DNA of 64,000 nucleotides from Muscardinus avellanarius. Its lineage: Eukaryota; Chordata; Mammalia; Rodentia; Gliridae. The translations under genes and the position numbers were made by a program. Location of the stretch: contig OY726565.1 of NCBI GenBank assembly GCA_963383645.1, forward strand, positions 27,738,966 through 27,802,965, given 5' to 3'. Below are positions 1-9,846 of the stretch, in pieces (position 1 is the stretch's first letter; every line of letters starts with the position of its first letter). Below the pieces are notes generated by a model. It was not told the origin of the DNA. It worked only from the letters and a program-made list of their open reading frames with translations, and did not search any database.

Positions 1-387
1 TTATATCCACCTTCTTTTGTCTATGAAGAAATTGAGTCATAATGAGCATATCAGATTTACCGAAAAAATGCACTTTTGACATTCCTGTCATTTACATGGT
101 GACTTCTAGTATTGATTCCCAAAAGATTATGTTAATGTGTATTAGTCCTTTATTGGCTTAAACTTATCAAAAAACACTGACATATTCTTTTACATACTCT
201 AGAAGGTGCTCCAAGCCCAGTAGATTAGGCTGGCCTCATAATACTCCGAAGAAGGGCTAATATTCCATATTCAATCAACTAACACAGTGACCCTAAGAAA
301 GTCTGACTCCAGACCTAAATGCTACCTTTGGAACATGAGTGTTCCCTATCTATGGAATGCTTGAACCAAAAACACTTGGAATTCTAT
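1..387. other. Intronic sequence, nothing recognised
   Basis: AT-rich sequence before the first L1 fragment. No exon, SINE or RNA gene was recognised. Confidence 0.5.
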
Positions 388-875
388 GAACTGTTTATAG
401 CAGTATAATTAACAGGTGAATGGATTACAAAATTATGTGATATACACACAATGGAATTTTACTCAGCAATAGAGGAAAACAAAATTATATCATTTGCAAG
501 AAAACGGATGGACCTGGAGGACATTATGTTAGTAAGTGAGATTAGGCAGTCACAGAGAGTGAAGGGTCATATGTTTTCTCTCATACGTGGAAGCTAGGGA
601 GTAATCTCTATACAAGAGGTACTTTAGATAAAGAAGAAAGTCCAGTGGAGCTATTTGTTGTCCAGGGGAATAAGAGGAGGGAGAAATAAGGAAGTACACA
701 CTTCCATTGATGTTATGTACGTAAATGAAATTATCAGTGCCAGTCTCAATGTCATGTACAGGAAATGGAAGGGCGTGGGAGGGGCTGAGAGGAACCAAGT
801 GCTATGTGCATGTAGGTCCCTATTACTCTGGACTACATTATAATGTAAGACTACAATATACCAATAAAAGTATAA
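388..875 (+). mobile_element. L1 3' end, sense, 5'-truncated
   Basis: Contains the hallmark L1 segment 'gatatacacacaatggaatt' at about 440, followed by the tract of the form ctcagcaat...ggatggacctggaggacatta and gtcatatgttttctctcatacgtggaagctaggg. It aligns with the reverse complement of the L1 at 60880-61210. It ends near an A-rich stretch (ccaataaaagtata) at about 870. Confidence 0.75.
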
Positions 876-884
876 TAATTTTTT

Positions 885-1096
885 TGTAGTACTAGGGATG
901 GAACCCAGAGGCATTGTACCTCTGAACTACACTCCCAGCCCTATTTTTTTTAGTCTTTTTTTTTTTTTTTTGAACAGGATCTCACTGAGTTGCAAAGAGC
1001 CTTGCTTAATTAGCTGAGGCTGTCCCCAAACCGCGATCCCCCGGTCTCAGCCTTCTGAATGCTATGATCACAAGTGTGCACCACCACGTCTGGATA
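885..1096 (-). mobile_element. Composite B1-dID SINE, type 1
   Basis: Antisense copy: ID part (actagggatggaacccagag) at 892, B1 part ending at accaccacgtctgg at 1093. The central T-run at 950-971 corresponds to the A-rich linker. Confidence 0.85.
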
Positions 1097-1097
1097 A

Positions 1098-1518
1098 AAG
1101 TATATTAATTTTTTTTATCCAGATTTCAAAAAATAAATACATATGTTTTAAAATAATTTTTTCTATGAGCACATATTTGAAAAATCATTGTGAAAATCAT
1201 GAAAATAAACCAACATATACAATATTTGTTTTACCCAACTTTCTGGAAGCATCTTTTGTTCTTTTAAGTGTATGAACTTTCACATGTATTTAATACACAA
1301 GTTTTTTTTATAAATTTCAAACAGGTTGTATAAAAATTATCAGGTAAATTTGTTCGTCTTAATTGGAGTGGTTAGGCTAAAACACAGCAATTTGCAAGTC
1401 TGAGTTTTGTTCACTCTCCAAATTCAAGTTATATAACCATCCCAGATTTCCAACCATGGGAATAAGTATTCCTGCTCTGCTCCACTGCACCCCTCTCTTC
1501 ACCATACCTTGAAAAGCA
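1098..1518. other. AT-rich intron, nothing recognised
   Basis: Low-GC sequence between two SINEs; no feature supported. Confidence 0.4.
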
Positions 1519-1707
1519 ATGAGCCAGGCTTGGTGCTGCATGACTGTAATCCCAGCACTTGGGAGACTGAGATAGGAGGATGGCATATTTGAGGCCAGCC
1601 TTATCTCATAAAGAGACTCAGCAACCTAGCAAGGCCAAAAAATAATAAGAGCTGGGGGTATAGCTCAAGGGAGAACACTCCTAAGGTCAATCCTCAGTAC
1701 CACAACC
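1519..1707 (+). mobile_element. Composite B1-dID SINE, diverged
   Basis: Sense copy: gactgtaatcccagcacttg at 1544, ID-like part (gagctgggggtatagctcaa) at 1650, end ctcagtaccacaa. Confidence 0.8.
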
Positions 1708-1967
1708 AATGGCATTAGCTTCCTAGTGTTTTCCTAGTATTCTTATAATGCAATGGATTTTATCCATATTTATCTCTACTTTAAAGTTTCCATTTGCAGA
1801 AGATTAATTTATGTTATAAATCTCACCTACCTTCTGACCAGTGCACTATCTTTATCTAAAATAGTCATATTAGTTACTATTTTCTAACATATATAAGTAA
1901 ACATTTGAATTCTTATTTGTGAGAAAATGCAGAAGATTCACAGTGTTTTTTTTTTTTTTTTTTTTTT

Positions 1968-2151
1968 TGTGATACTGGGGATGGAACCCTTCTACCTCCG
2001 GGCTACACTCCCAGACCTATTTTTACATTTTTTTATTTGGAAACAGGGTCTCCTAAGCCAGCGCGCGCGGCTGGCTTCGAACCTGCGCGATCCTCCTGTC
2101 TCTGCCTCCCAAGCGCGGGGATTACAAGCGTGCGCCACCACGCCCGACTTT
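1968..2151 (-). mobile_element. Composite SINE, type 2 (internal deletion subfamily)
   Basis: Antisense copy preceded by a T21 run (its A-tail). It has the type 2 markers: cccttctacctccgggctac, agacctatttt and ctaagccagcgcgcgcggct, lacking the 'gttgcagagggcctcact' segment of type 1. CpG-rich and so probably young. Confidence 0.85.
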
Positions 2152-2285
2152 ATTCTTTATTTTGAAACCGGGTCTCACTGGGTTGCAGAGGGCCTCACTC
2201 TGTAGCTGAGGCTGTCCACAAACCGCGATCCTCGGGTCTCAGCCTCCCGAATGCTGGGATTACAAGCGTGTGCCACCATGCCAGG
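2152..2285 (-). mobile_element. Type 1 SINE, 3' part missing, abutting type 2 copy
   Basis: Antisense B1 part from tttattttgaaaccgggtct to gccaccatgccaggctc. Its ID half is absent, so the type 2 copy at 1968 probably inserted in its linker or replaced that half. Confidence 0.75.
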
Positions 2286-2849
2286 CTCTCTATAGTATTT
2301 TAACTTTAATTATTTTGCAAAGATTCTGAGGAGTATACAGGAGGATATAGCTTGGTCATATTGGTTCCATTTCTAGTCTTTTGAAGAATTTCCATACTGG
2401 TTTCCATAGAAATACCAAGTTATTTCAATAAAATCGTAATATCGACTCCCCTTTTAAAGTGTCTGATTCCCTTCTGAGGACTTAACCCAACAAACTGAGT
2501 GACTTCAACTTTACCTGCCAAAAATCCTACTGGTGCTCATGTTTGGGTTTAAATACAGGTTTATAAAACAGTATCTCACTTGGTTCAATCCTCAGTATAA
2601 ATAAATTAATTAATTAATTAATTAATGCATGTTTCTGTAGAATCTTAGAGAAAATATGTGTGTATACATATGCTATAATTTCTCTTTTATATGGCATGTT
2701 TATATATATGCTATATATAAATATGAAGTTGTGATATATAGTTGTGTGTGCACATTTATCTAGAGAGTGCACATTTCTAAATAAGAGAAGGATAAAGATT
2801 ATTTTATTCTGTGCACCTTTTAGATAATTAACATTTGTTTGTTTGTTTG
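2286..2849. other. AT-rich intron with (TTAA)n and TA-rich tract
   Basis: A truncated ID-like tail (ggttcaatcctcagtataaa) at 2581 runs into a (TTAA)n stretch at 2603-2626. TA-rich sequence continues to 2740. No gene seen. Confidence 0.45.
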
Positions 2850-3036
2850 TGTTATACTGGGAATTGAGCCCAGGAATATTCTTCCTCTGAGTTACACTCC
2901 TAGCCCTATTTATTTGTTTTTATATTGAAACAGAGTCTCACTAAGCTGCAGAGGGTCTCACTAATTTGCTGAGGCTGGTTGAGAACCTGAGTTCCTCCTG
3001 TCTCACTTCACAAATACTGAGATCACCAAAGCCAGT
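2850..3036 (-). mobile_element. Composite B1-dID SINE, old copy
   Basis: Antisense: tactgggaattgagcccagg at 2856, ctgaggctggttgagaacct at 2979; diverged end at about 3035. Confidence 0.75.
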
Positions 3037-3198
3037 GATAATTAATATTTGGCTAAACAGATTATATTTATAAATGACTCTTTTATAGATATGAATTTAA
3101 TAACTTTTAGTAGGTATATTTCCTGGTCTTAAAATCTTTCATTTAAGAGGTAGTGTTTTCAAAATTATTTTTAATCCTTCTATAATATTCTTGTGATT

Positions 3199-3305
3199 TG
3201 TTTCATGAGATAATTTTATTAATATGAGAGAATTTTAGGGAGGTGGCTTTTGTAAAATAATGATTTTCTGAGTAATATTCTACTGAGGGCAGTGTAATGT
3301 TTTCT
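3199..3305. repeat. Local duplication, copy 1
   Basis: About 107 bp running from ttgtttcatgagataatttt to gtaatgttttc. Its second copy is at 3934-4280, split by a SINE. Within the shared stretch only a few substitutions are seen, e.g. ggtggctttt against ggttgttttt. Confidence 0.75.
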
Positions 3306-3690
3306 CATGCTGCTTTAATAAACTAGGACAAATTTAGTGACAAAACAACAGCATTTATATTGTACAATTCCAGAAGTCGGAAGTCCAGTAGAGGTTTAAG
3401 TGTCGATGGGACAGGGTTCCTTTGGAGGTCCTAGGGGAGGATTCTTTTTCTTACCTTCCTGGCCTCAAGGGCTGTCTTCCTCCATCTCCACAGACAGTGA
3501 TGGCTGATGGAGTTGACTTGTATCACATCGCTTCAACTTTTCTGCCTCACTTACGTCTATGAAGATCCATGATTCTATTGCCCTATAACCACAAAATACT
3601 GGACAACACCTTATTTCAAAGTCAGTTGATTACAAACGTATTCTCCCTGTAACCATAACCCCCTTTCCCACGTACTATAACATAATGTCT
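3306..3690. repeat. Old mammalian interspersed repeat, LTR-like
   Basis: Contains phrases typical of old mammalian LTR-like repeats: acaattccagaagtcggaag at 3363, aggtcctaggggaggattct and tatttcaaagtcagttgatta. Same family as 57525-58135. Family name is not certain from sequence alone. Confidence 0.45.
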
Positions 3691-3933
3691 TCATAGGTCA
3701 TAGTGATTAGAAGATGAACATCTGTGTTTTGGTGGTTGTAGGAGTCATTATTTTACTGACCAAAGATAGATTTAGGTTTTAAATTTTCTGAAGTTTGTGG
3801 AAAGCTCTCTTTAGTATAATGAATATACAAAATTACAAATAAAAAATTAGGCACTAAAACTTACATATAATGAGGAAAAATAATGGAAACAAAGTGAACT
3901 TTTAAAAAACTATTTAAATATATCTCACTTGAC

Positions 3934-4280
3934 CCAATCTGATTTCATGAGATCATTTTATTAATGTAAGATAATTTTATTTTTATTTTATTTATTTATT
4001 TATTTATTTATTTTTGGTGGTGCTGGGGATGGAATCCAGGGGCCTTCTACTTCCAGGCTATACTCCCAGGCCTATTTTATATTTTATTTGGAAACAGGTT
4101 CTCTTAAGCCAGCTGAGGCTGGCTTCGAACCTGCGTGATCCTCCTGTCTCAGCCTCCCAAGTGCAGGGATTGCGAGCGTGCGCCACCACACCCAGCTTGT
4201 AAGAGAATTTTAGGGAGGTTGTTTTTGTAAAATAATGATTTTCTGAGTAATATTCTATTGAGGGCAGTGTAATATTTTCC
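3934..4280. repeat. Local duplication, copy 2, interrupted by a SINE
   Basis: Left part at 3942-3980 (gatttcatgagatcatttta) and right part at 4201-4277 (agagaattttagggaggttg onward) match copy 1. The antisense SINE at 4014-4199 sits between, flanked by the near-identical target site gtaagataatttta / gtaagagaatttta. Confidence 0.7.
4014..4199 (-). mobile_element. Composite SINE, type 2
   Basis: Antisense: tggtgctggggatggaatcc, the type 2 marker cttaagccagctgaggctgg, end ccaccacacccagctt. Preceded by (TTTA)n at 3985-4013, the tail of the element. Confidence 0.85.
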
Positions 4281-4340
4281 AACTATTTAATATACCCATA
4301 TATAAAATAAAATAACTGCATGTAAAAAATATTTTATTGA

Positions 4341-4552
4341 GGAGCCAGGCGTGGTGGCGCATGCTTATAATCCCAGCATTCGGGAGGCTGAGACTGGAGG
4401 ATCGCGGTTCACGGACAGCCTCAGCTACTTAGTGAGGCCCTCTGCAACTCAGTGAGACCCTGTTTCAAAATAAAGAATAAAAAATTGGGCAGGGGGTGTA
4501 ACTCAGAGGTCAAATAGGGTTCCATCCCCAGACCCGCCCCCCAAAAAAAAAA
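4341..4552 (+). mobile_element. Composite B1-dID SINE, type 1
   Basis: Sense copy: agccaggcgtggtggcgcat to ccatccccagacccgccccc plus A-tail. It holds the segment tagtgaggccctctgcaact that marks type 1. Confidence 0.88.
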
Positions 4553-4559
4553 TTATTGA

Positions 4560-4769
4560 AGGCCGGGCGTGGTGGTGCACGTTTGTAATCCCCGCACTTG
4601 GGAGGCTGAGACAGGAGGATTGCACAGGTTTGAAGCCAGCCTCGGCTACTTAGTGAGGCTCTCAGCGACTTAGTGAGACCCTGTTTCCAAATAAAGTATA
4701 AAATAGGTCTGGGAGTATAGCCCAGAGGTGGAAAAGCCTCTGGGTTCCACCCCTAGTACCACAAAAAAA
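4560..4769 (+). mobile_element. Composite SINE, intermediate between types 1 and 2
   Basis: Sense copy starting ggccgggcgtggtggtgcac. It retains the acttagtgaggctctcagcg segment, yet has the type 2 linker tttccaaataaagtataaaataggtctgggag. Flanked by ttattga(g) repeats. Confidence 0.85.
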
Positions 4770-4989
4770 ATTTTATTGAGCTCATTCACATGTCATTTCC
4801 AAAATACTGTTTTCAGTTTGGTTTTACCCCCTTTTTATTCAGTTGTACCATTTTCTTATCCATTTAGTTATCCATTTCCTTTTTTTCTGGAAAACATCAC
4901 ACAAAGATTATGTGCTTTGGAGCTAAAGGACTTTGGGTCAAATTGCTGCTCCTTCATTTATATTACAGGTGGATGACACATGCAGATAA

Positions 4990-5154
4990 CTTCAGTACGT
5001 AGGCAGCCAAAACAGGGGGATGGCAAGTTCAGGGCCATCACACAATAACATTAGTGAAACAATTTAGTGAAACCCTGTTTCAAAATAAAGAAATAAAACA
5101 GGCCTGATGGTAGTGTAGTGCAGAGGTAGAATGCCCCTGGGTTCAATCTCTAGC

Positions 5155-5155
<1 letters not shown>
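4990..5155 (+). mobile_element. Degenerate composite SINE
   Basis: The 5' half is eroded; the 3' half is clear (tagaatgcccctgggttcaa at 5127). It runs straight into the (AC)n tract. Confidence 0.65.

Positions 5156-5201
<46 letters not shown>
5156..5201. repeat. (AC)n microsatellite at SINE 3' end
   Basis: About 23 AC units directly after the SINE end 'tctctagca'. Confidence 0.95.
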
Positions 5202-5203
<2 letters not shown>

Positions 5204-5282
5204 TATATCTTTATGTAAATGTATACATACACATATATATAGAAAGTATGTCACATTTTATATTTTTATATAAATTTATATA

Positions 5283-5330
5283 TAGAGAGAGAGAGAAAGA
5301 GAGAGTGTGTGTGTGTATATGTGTGTGTGT
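5283..5330. repeat. (GA)n/(GT)n low-complexity tract
   Basis: gagagagagagaaagagaga followed by gtgtgtgtgtatatgtgtgt; the GT part is the tail side of the next antisense SINE. Confidence 0.85.
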
Positions 5331-5503
5331 TTTACTGGGAATGAAACCTAGGGGCATTCTACCTCTGAGCTAAACTCCCAGCCCTATTTTATTCTTTTAT
5401 TTTGAAACAGGGTCAAAGTTGCTGAGGCTGGCCACGAACCCACTATCCTCCTATCTCTGCCTCCGAGTACTGGGATTACAAGCATGCATCACCATGTCCT
5501 GCT
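5331..5503 (-). mobile_element. Composite B1-dID SINE, type 1
   Basis: Antisense: ttactgggaatgaaacctag to atcaccatgtcctgc. Confidence 0.8.
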
Positions 5504-5539
5504 TAAACTATACTTAAATATATGTAAAATATGATATGT

Positions 5540-6030
5540 GTTAGGTATTATGCTGGGTTTGAAGAACACAGTAATGGGCAGAATATAAATAGCCCTTGTC
5601 TTACATTAAGAACAGAGGTAGGATGGCATTTCAACATAACAAGTGTTATGGAGACTGAAGGGCCCTGTGGCATCCTCCAAGGGCCCCAGCCTAGCCTAGG
5701 GGCAGAAGCTTTACTTAGGGCATGATGGGCCAGGCAGCAGGGTTTAGGAGAGAGGTGCAGTGTAGGGAAATGAAGTGGATCTCAGACAAAAGAAAGATTA
5801 TGAGCAAGTCTTTTGATGGGAAAGCCGATAGAAAAATTGGATGAGTAAAAGAAGGTCAGAAGGAAAAAAGGAAAGAGTGATGCAAGAACATTCTAGAAAG
5901 AAAGCAGGGAACAGGTCCAATAAGACCTTGTGACCATGTTTAAGATTTTGATTTCATCTTAAATGCAGGAGAATGTTGTTGGAGGGGACTTAGCAAAGAT
6001 GTGGTTGGATCTGATCTGCAGACTGAAACT
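5540..6030 (+). repeat. Old interspersed repeat, same family as 30370-31190
   Basis: Shares order and phrasing with the better copy at 30.4-31.2 kb: gaacaggtccaataagacct, ttttgatttcatcttaaatg and gatgtggttggatctgatct (the 'enlarged organ-weight' type phrases of a widespread mammalian repeat). Family not named here. Confidence 0.4.
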
Positions 6031-6036
6031 GTTCTT

Positions 6037-6215
6037 GAGCCAGGTGTGGTGGCACACACCTGTAATCTCAGTACTTGGGAGGCAGTAGGATCATAGGTTC
6101 AAGGTCAGCATGGGCAGCTTAGCGAAACCCTGTTTCATAATTAAAAACAAAAATGTAAAGGAATGGGGGGTGTTGCTTGAAGGTAGAACACCGCTGGGCT
6201 CAGTCTGTAATAGAA
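6037..6215 (+). mobile_element. Composite B1-dID SINE, diverged
   Basis: Sense copy: agccaggtgtggtggcacac to gaacaccgctgggctcagtc. Confidence 0.8.
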
Positions 6216-7087
6216 AGAAAAACTATCCTTGTTTTGGAGAATGGGGCTGGAAAGTGGAGAAAAGCAAGATGGTATGCAAAGAAATGAGTTAGACTGAAGA
6301 CATGTGTTTAGAGTTGAAATATAAAGACTTCAGTTAACAACTACCTTCTTCAAAAAGACTGTGTACTCCTTTTCATTGATATTTATTTGACTCCTTTTTA
6401 AAATAAATGTTAGGTGTTAAGCACTATTTAAGACAAACAGCAAGATAGAAAGCCTATCGGGTGGGCTGCTTTTATGCTGAGATTCATTAGTACCGTTTCT
6501 TTGACCAGGTGTTTGCATTTTACTTCTAATTGTGTAATGAGCATAGTTTCCCCAGATGCAGACATTTCAGGCATCATCAAACTGCTTCAGAAGCTAATTG
6601 GGAAGTCAGAGAGCTTCTCAAACCACACCAGGCCTCCAGCTGATTGTAAAGGCTGTTTGGTTAGGATGTGCTGTTGGCATAGGAAAGGAGAGACATCCTC
6701 ACTCTGAGCAGCTTCTCCTGCGGGCTCCCACTCGCTCTAAGACCTGCTTACCTGGAGGCACCTGGAGCCTTCCTCACCAGCCTCCACCAAATAGACCAGC
6801 CTTTAGACCAGTCTACCGGCAGTACTCCTCCACTCCGCCCGTCCCTTCTCCCTTTTAAGCAGGGCCATACCCAAGCCCCTTTCCCAGTCCTAGTTTTCTG
6901 CTCTAAGATTGCCTGTGGCATAATGTGTATTTTTCAAATGATTTGCATATCTTTAACTTTGTCACTTACCTTTTTTTAGTACCTCTTCTGATATAATTTT
7001 CAACTCTACTTGCTATTTATAATGAGAATTTATCCCCACGATTCATTGATAAAGGTATAATTATATCTTTAAAAATAGTCAAGATGA
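6216..7087. other. Intron, no gene recognised
   Basis: Moderately GC-rich stretch at 6560-6860 without splice-bounded coding character; nothing identified. Confidence 0.4.
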
Positions 7088-7212
7088 GTAGGGCATGGTG
7101 GTGCATGTCTATAGTACTAGTATTTGGGATGTAGAGACAGGATAATTGCAGGTTTGAGACCGGCATGCAATAACTTACCAAGACTGACTTTCTTTCTTTC
7201 TTTCTTTCTTTT

Positions 7213-7263
7213 GTGGTGGTACTGGGGTTCCTGGAAGCCCTTCTACCTGCAGGCTACACTCCT

Positions 7264-7352
<89 letters not shown>

Positions 7353-7460
7353 TTGGAAACAGGGCCTATTAAGCCAGCACGGCTGGCTTCGAATCTGCAC
7401 GATCCTCCTGTCTCCGCCTCCCAAGTGCGGGGATTACAAGCATGTGCCACCACGCCCGGC
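7213..7460 (-). mobile_element. Composite SINE, type 2, with expanded TA/T tract
   Basis: Antisense: tggtggtactggggttcctg at 7214 to ccaccacgcccggc at 7460. A (TA)n plus T28 tract has expanded at the linker between ID and B1 parts, making it about 70 bp longer than other type 2 copies. Confidence 0.85.
7267..7349. repeat. (TA)n followed by T28
   Basis: About 27 TA units to 7321, then a T run to 7349, both inside the nested SINE linker. Confidence 0.95.
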
Positions 7461-7494
7461 AGCAAGACCCTATTTCAAATATTTATTTTATTTT

Positions 7495-7696
7495 ATTTTG
7501 TGGGTCTGGGGATGGAACCCAGGCGCATTCCACCTCCGAGCTACACCCACTGCCCTATTTTTTATTCTTTATTTTGAGACAGTGTTTCACTAAGTTGTGG
7601 AGGGCCTCCCTAGAAGGCTGTCTGCAAACTGTGATCCTCCAGTCTCAGCCTTCCAAATTCTGGAATTACAAGTGTGCGCCACCATGCCAGGCTGTC
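7495..7696 (-). mobile_element. Composite B1-dID SINE, type 1, nested
   Basis: Antisense: tgggtctggggatggaaccc to gcgccaccatgccaggctg; the second insertion in the host SINE. Confidence 0.85.
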
Positions 7697-7763
7697 AAAA
7701 ATTTTAAAAAGGCTGGTGGTATATCTCAGAGGTAGAATCCCCCTGGGTTCAGTCTCAAGCACC

Positions 7764-9025
7764 CCCCACCACACACACAGGCACAGAGTTAAGATGGATA
7801 GCTATCTAAGAATCATCACTCTGTAGAGGAGGCTCTGTCTCTTCTGCTACACACTACCTGGGAAATATTAGTATTTTACATTTTCTGTCAACTAAAATTT
7901 ACCATTTTAGACTAATACAGAAAGCATTTTCTTCATTTCTTCAATATCGGCTAAACCACATAGCTCTTCAGCCTTTCAAAATATAGTAAGCTTCTGCTGG
8001 GCACTTGGTTGGGCTGCCGTAAAAGAAGGCCGAAGGTAGAGTTGGCTCAGCTCACCTGAGAGGCAACTCCATACCAGTATGGAATTGGGGAAGTGGGACA
8101 GAGAAAGGACGTGGTCAGACAGCATCCTTTTCTGCAGGAAAGATACTACCAGGAGGACATGGCCAGAGCACCAGTGCCATCTCTCTGGAGTCTGACTAGA
8201 GTTATGTAGTTTGATTCAGTCAAAAGGTGCCCATCCGTGGGGGAGCTCAACAGCACAGAGGTGCTCTGGAGCAAGCTGTGAGTTCAGTAAGGTTATTTCC
8301 ATTTCTCTTAATATGCCCAAATCCGTATGTGCTTATGGAATTTCTTCTTCTTCCTCCTCCCCTTTCTGTGCCTCTGTTTCCTTTTGGGCTCTTCTGGCAG
8401 GGTTCGCCGTGTTGATATCCCATCTTTATCCAGAGTGCTCCACCACAGCATTCCATGTGCATATGGCTGCCCTCAGTAAACCCAGATAATCACTCCAAGT
8501 GCTACCAAGGTAGCTAGACAGAACTCCTAAGTTACTGCCATCCCTTGCTATTTCACATATTAATTGAAATTCTAAAATATCATTTGAAACTGTTTGAGGC
8601 AAGTTCAATTTTGCTCATATTGTTCTACCCCTTATATGTGTTTATATAATTTATAATTCAAAATGGTATGTCTTTGAGATCACACAGGAAGACTATTAAT
8701 AATATACCAGAACAACAGCCATCAACCTGGACTGTCCTGAGTTAACCAGGAAATACCATCACGCCATTGACTTTTGTCCATTTGTACTATTGACACAGCC
8801 CAGGAGGGAAAAGGAGGAAAACAGTGAGCATCCTGCACCTGAATCTTGCTGCGCTCTCAGTGCCATCATGGACTGAGGCAGAGGCACAGCAGACAAAGCG
8901 TCCCTGTAAAATGGTCCCACCCTTAAAGAAGTATCACGGAAAGAGCTTACACAGGCTTCAAAGGATATGAACTGAGCATTTGTTTCTGTTTGGGGTAATT
9001 TGTTTCTGCTAGTGTTGATAGTTTC
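7764..9025. other. Intron, nothing recognised
   Basis: No SINE, L1 or coding exon found over about 1.3 kb; some stretches at 8.0-8.2 kb may be old repeat. Confidence 0.4.
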
Positions 9026-9029
9026 ACTA

Positions 9030-9190
9030 TCTGATATTACTAAACTCCATGAACCTCAATTCCCACATTTGTAGACTATAGCAATACCAGTCATAAGAAT
9101 TATGACCAGGGTCCACTGGAAATGTGTGTAGGCACAGGGCATATGGTGTGGTATGCAAAAGTGTTCAACAGAATTGGTGTCCTTCCTTTA
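9030..9190 (+). mobile_element. MIR remnant
   Basis: Order of phrases fits MIR: aactccatgaacctcaattc, catttgtagactatagcaat, then gcacagggcatatggtgtgg and agtgttcaacag. Confidence 0.5.
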
Positions 9191-9708
9191 CCTACTGTTT
9201 GACCTGGCAGGATGGAGATGATGTGAAAGAGCAGGAGAAAAGCAGCTGCAAGTCAAGAGTGTTTAAAAAGTGCATCTTAAAAGCGATAATTTTGACAACT
9301 TAAGTGTCAAATGTGTATTACAAGTGCCAAGTGGGTTTCATGCAAGAAAGTGATAGGGATCCTTTTTGTCCATGCAAAAACACTTTAAACCGGTTTATAT
9401 TGGAAATCACATTAGCCCTGAGCTTTACTTTTCCCATATATCTTACATAACCAGAGAAGCTGTGTAGTATTTAATAAAGTAAGCAACACATTTTCATTGT
9501 TTTGTTTAAATGAGTCTTCATCATATAGTTTGTTTAAAATTCTGTAACTAGCAGTTTTCAAATTGTGGCTATTTAGAAGTTTTAAATTTATGAGATGGTA
9601 CATGGCAAATCTGCTTAATGATTTTGCACTTCATAATCTTTTATAATAATAAGCTATAGAAAAAACACACTTGACAGAAGCACTTTAATCATCCTGTGTG
9701 AGTCTGCT
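9191..9708. other. Intron, nothing recognised
   Basis: AT-rich unique sequence. Confidence 0.4.
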
Positions 9709-9768
9709 TGAGAGAGGGAGAGGGAGGGAAGGGAGAGGGAGAGGAAGAGAGAGAGGGAGAGTCAGAGA

Positions 9769-9829
<61 letters not shown>

Positions 9830-9846
9830 CGAGAGCGCGAGAGCGC
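9709..9846. repeat. (GA)n microsatellite with GC-variant end
   Basis: Purine tract of gagaggga and pure GA units, about 138 bp, ending in gcgcgcgagagcgcgagagc. Polypurine strand is +. Confidence 0.95.

Larger units (their letters stand above)
7088..7763 (+). mobile_element. Host SINE split by two nested antisense SINEs
   Basis: The sense B1 part (gggcatggtggtgcatgtct) is at 7091-7185, its middle (agcaagaccctatttcaaat) at 7461-7485, and its ID part (aggctggtggtatatctcag) at 7709-7763. The two gaps are filled by antisense SINEs at 7213-7460 and 7495-7696. Confidence 0.8.
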
